From contig NZ_JAABOO010000001.1 of the NCBI RefSeq assembly GCF_010671605.1, positions 124,001-188,000 of the forward strand: a DNA stretch of 64,000 nucleotides, given 5' to 3'. The DNA comes from Leptobacterium flavescens (lineage in GTDB: Bacteria; Bacteroidota; Bacteroidia; Flavobacteriales; Flavobacteriaceae). This document shows positions 42,996-52,389 of the stretch, piece by piece (positions within the stretch are counted from its first letter, which is position 1; each line of letters starts with the position of its first letter). A model generated the notes under the pieces. It did no database searches. It saw only the letters and a program-made list of their open reading frames with translations, and was not told the DNA's origin. The translations under genes were made by a program, and so were the position numbers.

Positions 42996-43568
42996 ATGAA
43001 ACTCGTCTTCGCAACTAACAATGCTAATAAATTACAGGAAATACAGGCCATGCTTCCGTCTGTTGATCTTTTAAAACTCTCGGATATCAATTGTTTTGAG
43101 GATATTCCGGAAACATCAGATACCATAGAAGGCAACGCCGTTCAAAAAGCCGATTACATTCGGGAACACTATGAGCTATCCTGTTTTGCAGATGATACCG
43201 GCCTGGAAGTAGAAGCCCTTAACGGGGCACCGGGGGTCTATTCGGCCCGGTATGCAGGTCCGCAGAAATCGGCAGAAGACAACATGAACAAACTTCTGGA
43301 GGAATTAAAAACTTCATCCAACAGAAAGGCACAATTCAAAACGGTGATCGCCCTGAATATAGATGGGGAACAGCATTTGTTTGAAGGCATCTGCCCCGGA
43401 GAGATCATCGATGAAAAACGGGGGGAAAAAGGTTTTGGTTACGATCCTGTATTTGTTCCCAAAGGCTATACAAAGACCTTTGCAGAAATGAGCCTGGAAG
43501 AAAAGGCAAAGATCAGTCACCGGGGAATAGCAGTAAGAAAACTGATTGAATTCTTAAACAACTCATAG
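42996..43568 (+). CDS. rdgB: XTP/dITP diphosphatase (RdgB/HAM1 family)
   Basis: 190 residues. [18 protein letters not shown] is the SxNxxK-type phosphate motif (TNNANK here), [24 protein letters not shown] is the active-site and nucleotide region, and [21 protein letters not shown] is conserved. It removes non-canonical purine triphosphates (ITP, XTP) from the nucleotide pool. A heptamer array occupies the presumed 5' leader, and no ribosome-binding site is evident between array and ATG. Confidence 0.97.
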   Translation: MKLVFATNNANKLQEIQAMLPSVDLLKLSDINCFEDIPETSDTIEGNAVQKADYIREHYELSCFADDTGLEVEALNGAPGVYSARYAGPQKSAEDNMNKLLEELKTSSNRKAQFKTVIALNIDGEQHLFEGICPGEIIDEKRGEKGFGYDPVFVPKGYTKTFAEMSLEEKAKISHRGIAVRKLIEFLNNS

Positions 43569-43630
43569 TCAAAAAATAAGCTCATAAAAATATAATACAC
43601 CAAAGATGGTGTGAAATCCACAATTAAGAG

Positions 43631-43759
43631 TACCTTTGCGCCTTTAAAATCCGGCCGTGTATTGAAGAGGAGCCGGAAGTGTTGCGCTGGGGCTTTTAAT
43701 TTTTGTACGGTGACCGCTCTTATGCAACATGAATAATTGCGAATCGTATAAAATAAACT
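43631..43759 (+). promoter_or_regulatory. Promoter box and long 5' leader of the DEAD-box helicase
   Basis: TACCTTTG at 43631-43638 fits TAnnTTTG; the -33 position has no clear TTG. Transcription from there would give about 115 bases of leader with a nested GCGC...TCCGGC...GCCGGA...GCGC inverted repeat (43638-43687). This resembles the structured leaders of cold-induced RNA helicases, but the regulation is inferred. Confidence 0.4.
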
Positions 43760-45526
43760 ATGAGTAAATTTCAAGAGTTAGGACTTAATGAAGTCCTTTT
43801 GAGTGCTGTAACCGATATGGGCTTTGAAACTCCATCCGAAGTACAGGAAAAAGCCATTCCCGTTTTACTTGAAGAAGACACAGATCTTGTAGCCCTTGCA
43901 CAAACGGGTACAGGAAAAACAGCAGCATTTGGTTTTCCGCTTATCCAGCGAATAGAAGCTGATAGCAGAACCACCCAGGCATTAATACTTTCCCCTACCA
44001 GGGAACTATGCCTGCAGATCACCAATGAATTAAAGAATTATTCCAAATACGTAAAGGGACTTAATGTAGTGGCTATTTACGGAGGAGCCAGTATTTCTGA
44101 ACAGGCCAAGCAGGTAAAACGCGGAGCTCAGATCGTTGTGGCTACTCCCGGAAGGATGCAGGATATGATCAACAGAAGTATGGTCAATATCAACAAGATT
44201 GAATACTGTGTTCTTGATGAAGCCGATGAGATGCTGAATATGGGTTTTTATGAAGATATCACTTCCATCCTTTCCCATACTCCCGATGAAAAGAATACCT
44301 GGCTGTTCTCGGCTACCATGCCTAAGGAGGTAGCAACCATCGCGAAAAAATTCATGCACGCGCCTACCGAGATTACCGTTGGTACCAAAAACTCGGGGTC
44401 GGCCAATGTACGACACGAATACTACCTGGTAAACGGAAGAGATCGTTATCTGGCTCTGAAACGCCTGGCGGATGCAAATCCCGATATCTTTTCGGTAGTT
44501 TTTTGCCGTACCAAGCGAGATACACAGAATGTAGCGGAGAAACTCATTGAAGACGGTTATAATGCAGCAGCCCTGCACGGCGATCTTAGCCAGAACCAGC
44601 GTGACATGGTAATGAAAGCCTTCAGGACACGTCAGATCCAGATGCTGGTAGCTACCGATGTAGCTGCAAGAGGGATAGATGTTGATGACATTACCCACGT
44701 GATCAATTATCAGCTTCCGGATGAGATAGAAACCTATAATCACCGAAGCGGAAGAACTGGTAGAGCGGGGAAATCCGGAATATCTATCGTTATCCTTCCC
44801 AAAAGTGAATTGCGCAGGATAAAGTCTATCGAACGTATTATCAAAAAGGAATTTGTAGCCAAGTCCGTTCCTACGGGGATAGAGATCTGTGAGATCCAGC
44901 TATATCATCTTGCCAGTAAGATCAAAAATACAGAGATAAACGAAGAGATCGATCATTACCTGCCGGCCATCAACGATGTGCTACGCGATCTTGACAGGGA
45001 AGAACTTATCAAAAAAATGGTTTCTGTAGAATTCAGCAGGTTCTTCAACTACTATAAGAAAGCCAAGGACCTTAATGTTGCCAGCGGAAGAGACAGAGAA
45101 GACAGAAGCGGAAATATTCCCGATAACGGAGATGTACGTTACTTCATTAATGTAGGAGAGCGTGACGGTTATGACTGGAAAACCCTGAAAGACTTCCTCA
45201 AGGAGGTGATGGAACTCGGAAGAGACGATGTTTACAGAGTAGATGTTAAGGAAAGTTTCTCCTTCTTTAATACGGATGCTGCTCATACAGAAGCTATTCT
45301 CGAAATGTTCAAGAACTTTAAACTGGACGGAAGGTACATCAATGTAGAGATCTCGAGCAACCCCGGAGGTGGCGGAAGACGAAGGAACAGAGGAGACAGG
45401 AACAACAGAAGAGGAGATCGCGGTTTTTCATTTGAAGGAAAAAGAAAAGGAAACAAGTCTAAAAAAGAACACAGAAAAGGGAATTCTTTTGGAGGTTCGA
45501 GGAAAAAAAGTAAAAGAAGATCTTAA
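43760..45526 (+). CDS. DEAD-box RNA helicase (DeaD/CsdA-like) with basic tail
   Basis: 588 residues. The order is Q-motif region, AQTGTGKTAAFGFPL (I), SPTRELCLQ (Ia), VLDEADEMLNMGF (II), LFSATMP (III), VAARGIDVDDITHV (V) and HRSGRTGRAGKSG (VI). A DbpA-like RRM follows (FINVGERDGYDWKTLKDFL). The C-terminal 50 residues are RG-, N- and K-rich (GGGGRRRNRGDRNNRRGDRG) and should bind RNA non-specifically. DeaD homologues unwind rRNA or mRNA, especially in the cold. Confidence 0.95.
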   Translation: MSKFQELGLNEVLLSAVTDMGFETPSEVQEKAIPVLLEEDTDLVALAQTGTGKTAAFGFPLIQRIEADSRTTQALILSPTRELCLQITNELKNYSKYVKGLNVVAIYGGASISEQAKQVKRGAQIVVATPGRMQDMINRSMVNINKIEYCVLDEADEMLNMGFYEDITSILSHTPDEKNTWLFSATMPKEVATIAKKFMHAPTEITVGTKNSGSANVRHEYYLVNGRDRYLALKRLADANPDIFSVVFCRTKRDTQNVAEKLIEDGYNAAALHGDLSQNQRDMVMKAFRTRQIQMLVATDVAARGIDVDDITHVINYQLPDEIETYNHRSGRTGRAGKSGISIVILPKSELRRIKSIERIIKKEFVAKSVPTGIEICEIQLYHLASKIKNTEINEEIDHYLPAINDVLRDLDREELIKKMVSVEFSRFFNYYKKAKDLNVASGRDREDRSGNIPDNGDVRYFINVGERDGYDWKTLKDFLKEVMELGRDDVYRVDVKESFSFFNTDAAHTEAILEMFKNFKLDGRYINVEISSNPGGGGRRRNRGDRNNRRGDRGFSFEGKRKGNKSKKEHRKGNSFGGSRKKSKRRS

Positions 45527-45612
45527 TTTTTTCTTGTTAATTTTACGATAAAAAATATGCTCTTATACGTTTTTTTCGTTTAGTTTAGTACTTTTAGGCT
45601 GTAAACTTGACT

Positions 45613-46380
45613 ATGAAAAAAGTTGTATTCTTAATAACGCTCCTTTTTATATCCCTCGGTTATTCCCAGGAAAATCAGCAGCAGGAAACAGAAGTTAACG
45701 GAATAGTGGTTAATGCGGAAAATGATTTCCCTTTATCCAATGTTCACATCGTTAACCTGAATAAGGTGATAGGAACCATTTCTGACGCAAACGGAGAATT
45801 TCAGATCAGGGCATCCGTAAACGATACCCTCTACTTTTCTTTCATAGGATTTAAATCGATCAAAGTTCGTGTTACCAACGATATCATTAAATTCCAGGGT
45901 ACCCGTATCGGGCTTACCGAACTGGCTTATGCGCTGGAAGAAGTAGTGGTACGCCCGTACAGGCTTACGGGCTATCTGGAGATCGATGCTAAAAATATCC
46001 CGGTAAACAACGCATACCGATACAGTATATCAGGTTTACAGAGAGGATACGAGGCCGGAAGGCCAGACAAAGTATCCAAAGTACTGAATGCCATATTCGA
46101 TCCGGCCACTACCCTTAATAATATATTCGGGAAAAAGCCCAAACAGCTTCGGAAACTGCGGAAAATGAAGGAAGATGATGAGATCCGGAACCTTCTGGCT
46201 TCTAAATTCGACAGGGAAACTCTTTCTGCCCTCATACAGGTAGATAAGGCCGATATAGAAGATATTCTCAGGAATTGCAATTACTCCAAAGATTTTATCC
46301 GTACGGCCAATGACCTTCAGATCCTGGATGCCATCAGCGGCTGCTATGAAGAATACAGGGTTCTGAACAGGGAAAACTAA
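45613..46380 (+). CDS. Exported CarboxypepD_reg-like domain protein
   Basis: 255 residues from ATG 45613; a TTG two codons upstream is less likely to start. The signal peptide is VVFLITLLFISLGYSQ. The mature N-terminus (VNGIVVNAENDFPLSNVHIV, ANGEFQIRASVNDTLYFSFIGF) is the carboxypeptidase-regulatory-like beta-sandwich also found at the front of SusC-type receptors, but no TonB plug or barrel follows. The rest (AYRYSISGLQRGYEAGRPD onward) is helical. Function unknown; probably envelope-associated. It precedes the GH13 gene by 53 bases with no terminator. Confidence 0.85.
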   Translation: MKKVVFLITLLFISLGYSQENQQQETEVNGIVVNAENDFPLSNVHIVNLNKVIGTISDANGEFQIRASVNDTLYFSFIGFKSIKVRVTNDIIKFQGTRIGLTELAYALEEVVVRPYRLTGYLEIDAKNIPVNNAYRYSISGLQRGYEAGRPDKVSKVLNAIFDPATTLNNIFGKKPKQLRKLRKMKEDDEIRNLLASKFDRETLSALIQVDKADIEDILRNCNYSKDFIRTANDLQILDAISGCYEEYRVLNREN

Positions 46381-46433
46381 ATTTTTCTTTCCAAATACTG
46401 CTTTTTTTAATAGTTTTAGGGAAATATTCCGCC

Positions 46434-48092
46434 ATGAAAAAAATAGTATTTCTATCCCTTCTGGGGCTGCTTTACTTTTCCTGTAAAGAAAAAGATCAAA
46501 CTCCTCAAATTGCTGAAACCGAAACTCCTTTTGTCTGGGAAGGAGCTAATATTTACTTTCTCCTTACCGATCGCTTTAACAACGGAGATCCTTCTAACGA
46601 TGTAAATTTCGGGCGTACCAAAGAAACAGGGGTGCTCCGTAATTTTATGGGAGGAGATATCAAGGGAATTACCAAAAAGATAGAAGAAGGTTATTTTACG
46701 GATTTAGGGGTCAATGCCATCTGGTTTACCCCGGTTGTGGAGCAGATACATGGTTCTGTGGATGAAGGTACCGGAAATACATACGGCTTTCACGGATACT
46801 GGGCTAAAGACTGGACAAAACTAGACCCTAATTTCGGAACGGAAGAGGATCTTGCAGAATTAATAGCTACTGCTCATAAAAACGGGATCCGTATCCTGAT
46901 GGATGCCGTTATCAATCATACGGGACCTGCAACGGAGCAGGATCCTGCATGGGGAAATTCCTGGGTAAGGACTTCTCCCAAATGTGAATTTACCACTTAC
47001 GAGAATACCACCCAATGTACCCTGGTAGCCAATCTTCCCGATATCCTGACCGAAAGTAATGAAGATGTGGCCCTGCCTGAAGAGCTTGTCGAGAAATGGA
47101 AAGCCGAAGGCCGTCTTGAACAGGAAATGGCCGAGTTAGATGCTTTTTTCGAACGTACGGGTTATCCGAGAGCTCCGCGCTACTATATCATAAAATGGCT
47201 CACCGATTATATCAGGGCTTATGGAGTGGACGGTTACAGGGTCGATACGGTTAAACATACCGAGGAATTCGTGTGGAAAGATCTGTATACCGAAGCGGCA
47301 CTGGCTCTGCAGGATTGGAAAGATGCACATCCGGAGCAGGTACTGGATGAGAATGATTTTTATATGGTTGGTGAGGTTTACAATTACGGGATCTCATCCG
47401 GAAGGAATTTTGATTTCGGGGATCAGAAAGTGGACTTTTACGACAATGGTTTTACAAGCCTCATCAATTTCGAATTAAAATACGATGCCCTTAAGGGTTA
47501 TGATTCTATTTTCAGGAAATACGACAGTATTCTTCACTCAAGCCTGAAAGGTAAGAGTACATTGAATTACCTCACTTCTCATGACGACGGGAATCCTTAT
47601 GACAAACAGCGTACTAAAACCAAAGAAGCCGCTACCAAATTATTGCTTACGCAAGGAGCATCACAGATATATTACGGTGATGAAATAGCCAGGCCTTTGG
47701 ATATTGAAGGCACTCAGGGAGATGCCACTTTGCGTTCCTTTATGAACTGGGAAGACATTGATTCTCTTCCTGAGACCCGTCAATTACTGGAGCACTATCA
47801 AAAACTTGGAAAATTCAGAAGGGATCATCCGGCAGTTGGTGCCGGACGCCATCATACCATTAGTCAACAGCCCTATGTTTTTTCGCGGACATATTCCGAT
47901 GCGGATTTTACGGATAAGGTAGTCATTGCTTTGGATGCTTCACCCGGTAAAAAAGTGATTGAAGTAGGTGATACTTTTGAAGAAGGAAGTCAGCTTAAAG
48001 ATGCTTATTCCCAGCAGGAAACGGTAGTAAAAGACGGAAAAGCTATTGTGGATAGCGAATTTGATATCGTACTGTTAGAAAAGAAAAACTAA
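46434..48092 (+). CDS. GH13 alpha-amylase-family lipoprotein
   Basis: 552 residues. Lipoprotein signal MKKIVFLSLLGLLYFSC (Cys17). The GH13 barrel shows FLLTDRFNNGDPSND, LMDAVINHTG (region I), nucleophile Asp271 in GVDGYRVDTVKH (region II), acid/base Glu314 in GEVYNYG (region III) and Asp384 in LTSHDDGNP (region IV). A C-terminal beta domain follows. It should act on alpha-glucans or cyclodextrins at the outer membrane; the exact bond and substrate length are not determinable. No SusCD pair is adjacent. A terminator closes the gene. Confidence 0.92.
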   Translation: MKKIVFLSLLGLLYFSCKEKDQTPQIAETETPFVWEGANIYFLLTDRFNNGDPSNDVNFGRTKETGVLRNFMGGDIKGITKKIEEGYFTDLGVNAIWFTPVVEQIHGSVDEGTGNTYGFHGYWAKDWTKLDPNFGTEEDLAELIATAHKNGIRILMDAVINHTGPATEQDPAWGNSWVRTSPKCEFTTYENTTQCTLVANLPDILTESNEDVALPEELVEKWKAEGRLEQEMAELDAFFERTGYPRAPRYYIIKWLTDYIRAYGVDGYRVDTVKHTEEFVWKDLYTEAALALQDWKDAHPEQVLDENDFYMVGEVYNYGISSGRNFDFGDQKVDFYDNGFTSLINFELKYDALKGYDSIFRKYDSILHSSLKGKSTLNYLTSHDDGNPYDKQRTKTKEAATKLLLTQGASQIYYGDEIARPLDIEGTQGDATLRSFMNWEDIDSLPETRQLLEHYQKLGKFRRDHPAVGAGRHHTISQQPYVFSRTYSDADFTDKVVIALDASPGKKVIEVGDTFEEGSQLKDAYSQQETVVKDGKAIVDSEFDIVLLEKKN

Positions 48093-48100
48093 GATAAGTT

Positions 48101-48143
48101 AGGGTTGACAGAGAAAGATCATTCTGTCAACCCTTTATTTTTT
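48101..48143 (+). terminator. Terminator of the GH13 gene
   Basis: AGGGTTGACAGA at 48101-48112 pairs with TCTGTCAACCCT at 48123-48134, followed by TTATTTTTTT. Confidence 0.85.
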
Positions 48144-49606
48144 TACAATCCTCTGATATAACTCCCGAAGAGATCCTTAAAATGATATCCTTCGGAAAAC
48201 CTGTATTTACTGAGTTTTTTAAATTCTACCAGTCCCCAGAGTACAAATTCCTTTAAAAAATAACTATCCGCACCATTTATTTCCGGTTGATACTTCTCTA
48301 TCAAACTATTTAAAGGAACCAATTTATCAAGTCGGTTTTTGTATTCCTCATCATTTAATTCATCCAGAAGTTCCAGTTCGTTCCCTTCAAAGAACCAATC
48401 TACAATTTCCTTATACGGGCTCTCATCATCGGGGCGTTCCAGCTTTTCTATTTTCGGGAAATAAGACGGGAAAAGTTCCATAGCAGCCTCCCCTATAAGA
48501 GTTTCGGCAACTACGGCTGCTCCTTCCTGCTCTCCCTCATACACCAGCTCTATCTTCCCTGTTACGGAAGGGATCACTCCCATAAAATCACTGAACCTTA
48601 CCGAAGTGGTATCATCTCCCGATTTTAGAGCTCTTCGCTCTGCAGTACTGATAAGGTTTTCCAAAGCAGTAATACTCATCCTGGCACTCACCCCGCTTTT
48701 AACATCTACGTACTCACTCTTCCTGGCCTGGAAACCTATCTGTTCAAGCACATCTCTCGCTAGTTCCGGAATATGTACCATCTGGCTCTGATCTGTATCC
48801 AACTGTGCCTCCTGTTCTGTAATGGCTTTGGCCGTTTCTATATTTTCAGGATAGTGCGTCAGTATCTGAGAACCTATACGGTCTTTCAACGGAGTAACAA
48901 TATTTCCTCTGTTGGTATAATCTTCCGGGTTTGCAGTAAAGACGAATTGCATATCCAACGGCATACGTACCTTAAACCCTCTGATCTGGATATCTCCTTC
49001 CTGGAGGATATTAAAAAGTGCTACCTGAATACGTGCCTGAAGATCGGGCAATTCATTAATAACAAAAATACATCTGTTAGCCCTGGGGATCATTCCGAAA
49101 TGTATAACACGGTCATCCGCATAAGACAATTTGAGGTTGGCCGCTTTAATGGGGTCAACGTCCCCTATCAGATCTGCCACCGTAACATCGGGGGTTGCCA
49201 GTTTTTCAAAAAAGCGTTCATCCCGGTGTATCCAATCTATCGGACAGTCATCTCCCTTTTCCCTGATCAGTTCCGTTGCAAAACGGGAGATCGGGGCCAA
49301 AGGATCATCATTGATCTCCGAACCCTTAACAACGGGGATCCACTCATCCAACAGGCTTACCATCAACCTGGCCAGCCTGGTTTTGGCCTGCCCTCTTAAT
49401 CCGAGTAAATTAATGTTATGCCTGGAGAGAATGGCTCTTTCCAGTTCGGGGATCACCGTATTTTCGTATCCCCACACCCCTTCAAAGACGGTTTCTCCAT
49501 TCTTTATCTTCCTGCGCAGGTTTGTTCGCAGTTCATCTTTTATATTTACGGATTTGTAACCCGATTTTTTAAGTTCTCCTAAAGTTTTAATTTTTTTACT
49601 ATTCAT
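48143..49606 (-). CDS. Mg-chelatase-like AAA+ ATPase (ChlI/BchI family)
   Basis: 487 residues from ATG 49606; an in-frame upstream codon is less likely. The AAA+ core has LLGLRGQAKTRLARLM (Walker A), CIFVINELPDL (Walker B), FTANPEDYTNRG and the sensor-type PLKDRIGSQI. RFSDFMGVIPSVTGKIELVYEGEQ is a conserved C-terminal stretch of this group. Such ATPases act with a VWA protein, encoded directly upstream here. Outside chlorophyll-making organisms the pair is thought to remodel or load metal-linked proteins; the client is unknown. Confidence 0.88.
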   Translation of the reverse strand: MNSKKIKTLGELKKSGYKSVNIKDELRTNLRRKIKNGETVFEGVWGYENTVIPELERAILSRHNINLLGLRGQAKTRLARLMVSLLDEWIPVVKGSEINDDPLAPISRFATELIREKGDDCPIDWIHRDERFFEKLATPDVTVADLIGDVDPIKAANLKLSYADDRVIHFGMIPRANRCIFVINELPDLQARIQVALFNILQEGDIQIRGFKVRMPLDMQFVFTANPEDYTNRGNIVTPLKDRIGSQILTHYPENIETAKAITEQEAQLDTDQSQMVHIPELARDVLEQIGFQARKSEYVDVKSGVSARMSITALENLISTAERRALKSGDDTTSVRFSDFMGVIPSVTGKIELVYEGEQEGAAVVAETLIGEAAMELFPSYFPKIEKLERPDDESPYKEIVDWFFEGNELELLDELNDEEYKNRLDKLVPLNSLIEKYQPEINGADSYFLKEFVLWGLVEFKKLSKYRFSEGYHFKDLFGSYIRGL

Positions 49607-49645
49607 AACTGTTAAAACACAGCCGATCGTCCGCATCAGCTTTTA

Positions 49646-50779
49646 TTATCTAATTCTCTTTTTTCTATTTTGTTCGTAATCTTCAAAGATCATTTCTCCC
49701 AATCCTTTAATTCCCGTATAAAAAGCCTTTCCCTGATTGGCTTCGGTAAAATGCCTGACGAATTGTTGTAAATAAGAATCCTGGGCAATCATAAAGGTGG
49801 TGATCGGAATATGAAGTTTACGCGCCTGCTGTGCCATCGTATAGCACTTGTCTACGATATAGGAATCCAGGCCTACACTATTCTTATAGTAGGTGCCGTC
49901 GTTCAGGCGCAGACAACTCGGTTTCCCGTCTGTGATCATAAAGATCTGTTTATTGGTATTTCGTTTTCGCCTCAGTATATCCATAGCCAGTTGCAGTCCG
50001 GCTACCGTATTGGTATGATAGGGCCCGACTCTCAGATATGGCAGGTCTTTTACCTTGATGGGCCAGGCGTCGTTCCCAAATACAAGAATATCCAGTGTAT
50101 CTTTAGGATATCTCGTTGTGATGAGTTCTGCCAGGGCCATAGCCACTTTTTTGGCCGGGGTGATCCTGTCTTCACCGTATAAGATCATACTGTGACTTAT
50201 ATCTATCATAAGCACCGTACTCATCTGAGCCTTGAATTGCGTTTCTTCCACCACCAGGTCGTCCTCGGTAAGGTTAAAATCGTCCATTCCGTGATTGATC
50301 TGGGCATTGCGCAGGCTTTCGGTCATGGATATACGCTCCAGAGAATCGCCGTATCTGTATTCCCGGAATTCTCCCGTATGCTCATCTCCCCTTCCCTGAT
50401 ATTTGGATTTGTGGTTTCCGCTACTTCCTTTTTTTAAATTGCCGAAGATCTGCTCCAGGGCACGCTGGCGGATAGAGCGCTCGGTCTTGGCGGTAATTAC
50501 CATACCTCCGTTTCCATCCGGTTCTATCTCCTCCCTGATATAACCTTTTTTCTTAAGATCCTCGATAAAATCATCTATGGTATAATCTTCATCTGTGAGT
50601 TTGTATTCCTTATCCAGTTCACGCAACCAATCCAACGCTTCATCCAGATCGCCGGAGGTATGAGTGATCAATTCCCGAAAAATATCAAAGAGTTTATCAA
50701 AGGGCGATTGATAAGGAGCTTTGTAATTCTTGAAGAGAAATCCTTTCCTTTTGCCGTACTTTTCATTATCGTATTTCAT
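49646..50779 (-). CDS. VWA-domain protein paired with the ChlI ATPase
   Basis: 377 residues from ATG 50779; an earlier in-frame codon is possible but weaker. Residues 1-180 are helical and charged, then VLMIDISHSMILYGED carries the MIDAS DxSxS motif and QIFMITDGKPSC another conserved strand of the von Willebrand A fold. The gene ends 39 bases before the AAA+ gene on the same strand. The organisation parallels BchD/BchI and CoxD/CoxE, where VWA and AAA+ form a metal- or motor-linked complex. No client gene is adjacent. Confidence 0.88.
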   Translation of the reverse strand: MKYDNEKYGKRKGFLFKNYKAPYQSPFDKLFDIFRELITHTSGDLDEALDWLRELDKEYKLTDEDYTIDDFIEDLKKKGYIREEIEPDGNGGMVITAKTERSIRQRALEQIFGNLKKGSSGNHKSKYQGRGDEHTGEFREYRYGDSLERISMTESLRNAQINHGMDDFNLTEDDLVVEETQFKAQMSTVLMIDISHSMILYGEDRITPAKKVAMALAELITTRYPKDTLDILVFGNDAWPIKVKDLPYLRVGPYHTNTVAGLQLAMDILRRKRNTNKQIFMITDGKPSCLRLNDGTYYKNSVGLDSYIVDKCYTMAQQARKLHIPITTFMIAQDSYLQQFVRHFTEANQGKAFYTGIKGLGEMIFEDYEQNRKKRIR

Positions 50780-50906
50780 AGCACTTAAAAATACCACTTT
50801 TTACACAAAGACCCTCCATCTGAAGCTTCAATCGGTATGAAAATTTTGTTAATTCGGGCCCGATAAAATTAAAAATGATATTTTTAAGCCGGAAAACAAA
50901 TTAAAA

Positions 50907-51422
50907 ATGCCCCTTATGAAGTTAACCGGATTGCTTAAATCGCTTGTCATATTTGCGTTCATAGCTATGAATATCGGCTGTGATCAGGCATCAAAGAACA
51001 TGGTGAGAAACAAGATAGATGCCCATGAAAAAATTGCGGTTATCGGAAAACACCTCACCCTTACCAAAGTAGAGAACAACGGGGCTGCCCTCGGTTTTGG
51101 GGCTTCGTTTCACCCAACTGTTAAGTTTATTACCATTATCGTACTTCCTTCGGTAATTCTGCTGGCCATCTTCGTTATACTAATGCTAAAAAACAATATC
51201 GACAAACGTCTTATTTTAGGCCTGGCCTTTATTACAGGAGGTGGTATCGGGAACTTAATAGACAGGATCGTTCACGGTTCCGTAACCGATTTTCTTATTA
51301 TTGACCTGGGTTTTTTCAGAACAGGAATATTTAATATGGCCGATATGTCAGTAACGATCGGAGTTCTAATTATTTTTATATACGGTTTTAGGAAGGACAA
51401 GGAAATAACTCCCCTTGCCTGA
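50907..51422 (+). CDS. lspA: Lipoprotein signal peptidase (signal peptidase II)
   Basis: 171 residues with about four membrane helices. The catalytic aspartates are Asp128 in SVTDFL and Asp146 in FNMAD, with conserved Asp119 in GNLIDR; VENNGAALGF is the family motif. It cleaves lipobox signal peptides, consistent with the several lipoproteins in this window (amidase, Ere-like, GH13, DUF4252, S41). Start at 50907 or at the second ATG three codons on. It is separate from ileS, its usual neighbour elsewhere. Confidence 0.92.
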   Translation: MPLMKLTGLLKSLVIFAFIAMNIGCDQASKNMVRNKIDAHEKIAVIGKHLTLTKVENNGAALGFGASFHPTVKFITIIVLPSVILLAIFVILMLKNNIDKRLILGLAFITGGGIGNLIDRIVHGSVTDFLIIDLGFFRTGIFNMADMSVTIGVLIIFIYGFRKDKEITPLA

Positions 51423-51443
51423 AATATTCAGGAGATCCTTTAG

Positions 51444-51872
51444 TTAGATCTTGAGTTTTAATTCCTCTCTGAGTCTTTCGCGGGTCTCCAGTTCTTCTTT
51501 TTCCAGTCTTTTCTGTTCCTTGCGGATCTTTCGTTCTCCCCTTCTGTTTTTTTTGCCATCGAGCACAAAACGAAAAGTAAAAGTACCTACTGCACCTCCC
51601 AGAGTTGTAGTCAGTACATCTCCTACATCGGCACAATCTCCGCAAATAGAACTATCTCTTACTTCCTTGGCAATCCCGGCAGCAGCAGAAAGTGACAATC
51701 CCCAGATAACAGCTTTCTTCTTATTACCTGTTACTTTATCGACCAGAAGATAGGTCAGAGATCCAATAACCACCCCGGCACCTATATGTAACTGAGTCTC
51801 TTCTGAGATGGCCTGGGCATTAATTTTAGAACAAAAAAGGGCAAGCGTTAGGAATAGTAATATTTTCTTCAT
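51444..51872 (-). CDS. Exported membrane-associated hypothetical protein
   Basis: 142 residues. Signal peptide (ILLFLTLALFCSKINAQ), then two short glycine-rich hydrophobic segments (LHIGAGVVIGSLTYLLV and VLTTTLGGAVGTFTFRFVL), one CGDC pair (SSICGDCADVGD) that could bind metal or form a disulfide, and a very basic-acidic coiled-coil tail of about 30 residues (RRGERKIRKEQKRLEKEELE). Family not recognised. It converges on lspA with a 21-base gap. Confidence 0.6.
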   Translation of the reverse strand: MKKILLFLTLALFCSKINAQAISEETQLHIGAGVVIGSLTYLLVDKVTGNKKKAVIWGLSLSAAAGIAKEVRDSSICGDCADVGDVLTTTLGGAVGTFTFRFVLDGKKNRRGERKIRKEQKRLEKEELETRERLREELKLKI

Positions 51873-51936
51873 TCAGCAGTGCAATTTTTTAGCAATGAAC
51901 AAATTAACGCAAAATCATCCGGAATAGCTAATAAAT

Positions 51937-52317
51937 TTACTCCCTGGAATGCAAGGCAATTCGGTTGCCTTCAGAATCAATAAATAAGCCCATATAGCCT
52001 ATATCTTCCGAGATCTGGGTCTTTTCCTGTATAACACGCCCTCCTGCTTTCACAACCCTTTCCAATTCTACAGCCAGATCTGTCGAAGCGAAGTAGACCA
52101 AAACCCCTTTTGTGTCGCTGGGCTGATAGGATTCTTCGTGTTTTACCAGGGATCCAGATGCTCCGGGCTTATCCTCTGCAAAGGGGAACCATCCCATTAA
52201 CAAACCTCCAAAATCCTGTACATTTACCTCGATATTGAATACTTCTTCATAAAACTTTTTTGCCCTGTCCATATCGGTTACGGGAATCTCAAACCATCCC
52301 ACCAGATTGTGTTCCAT
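51937..52317 (-). CDS. VOC-family (glyoxalase-like) protein
   Basis: 126 residues: WFEIPVTDMDRAKKFYEEVF is the N-terminal beta-alpha-beta unit of the vicinal oxygen chelate fold, and the second unit ends FIDSEGNRIALHSRE. Metal-ligand positions are partly visible (His at residue 3, Glu near the end). The family includes glyoxalases, dioxygenases and antibiotic-binding proteins; no specific activity is shown. Confidence 0.85.
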   Translation of the reverse strand: MEHNLVGWFEIPVTDMDRAKKFYEEVFNIEVNVQDFGGLLMGWFPFAEDKPGASGSLVKHEESYQPSDTKGVLVYFASTDLAVELERVVKAGGRVIQEKTQISEDIGYMGLFIDSEGNRIALHSRE

Positions 52318-52389
52318 ACTATCGGTTTTTAATTGGTTATCATTTTAGAATGTTTAAAAAGGATATTTACGAGCTATGCCCCGTTTCTT

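Noticed and set aside
44030-44743. A 237-codon minus-strand frame inside the DEAD-box helicase
   Set aside because: All helicase motifs lie on the plus strand; this is an antisense shadow.
48773-49399. A 208-codon plus-strand frame inside the ChlI-like gene
   Set aside because: AAA+ motifs on the minus strand are complete; the shadow frame is cysteine- and arginine-rich without a domain.
50967-50987. Lipobox-like MNIGC in LspA
   Set aside because: It lies in the first membrane helix of a polytopic protease with intact catalytic Asp residues, so it is not a lipoprotein signal.
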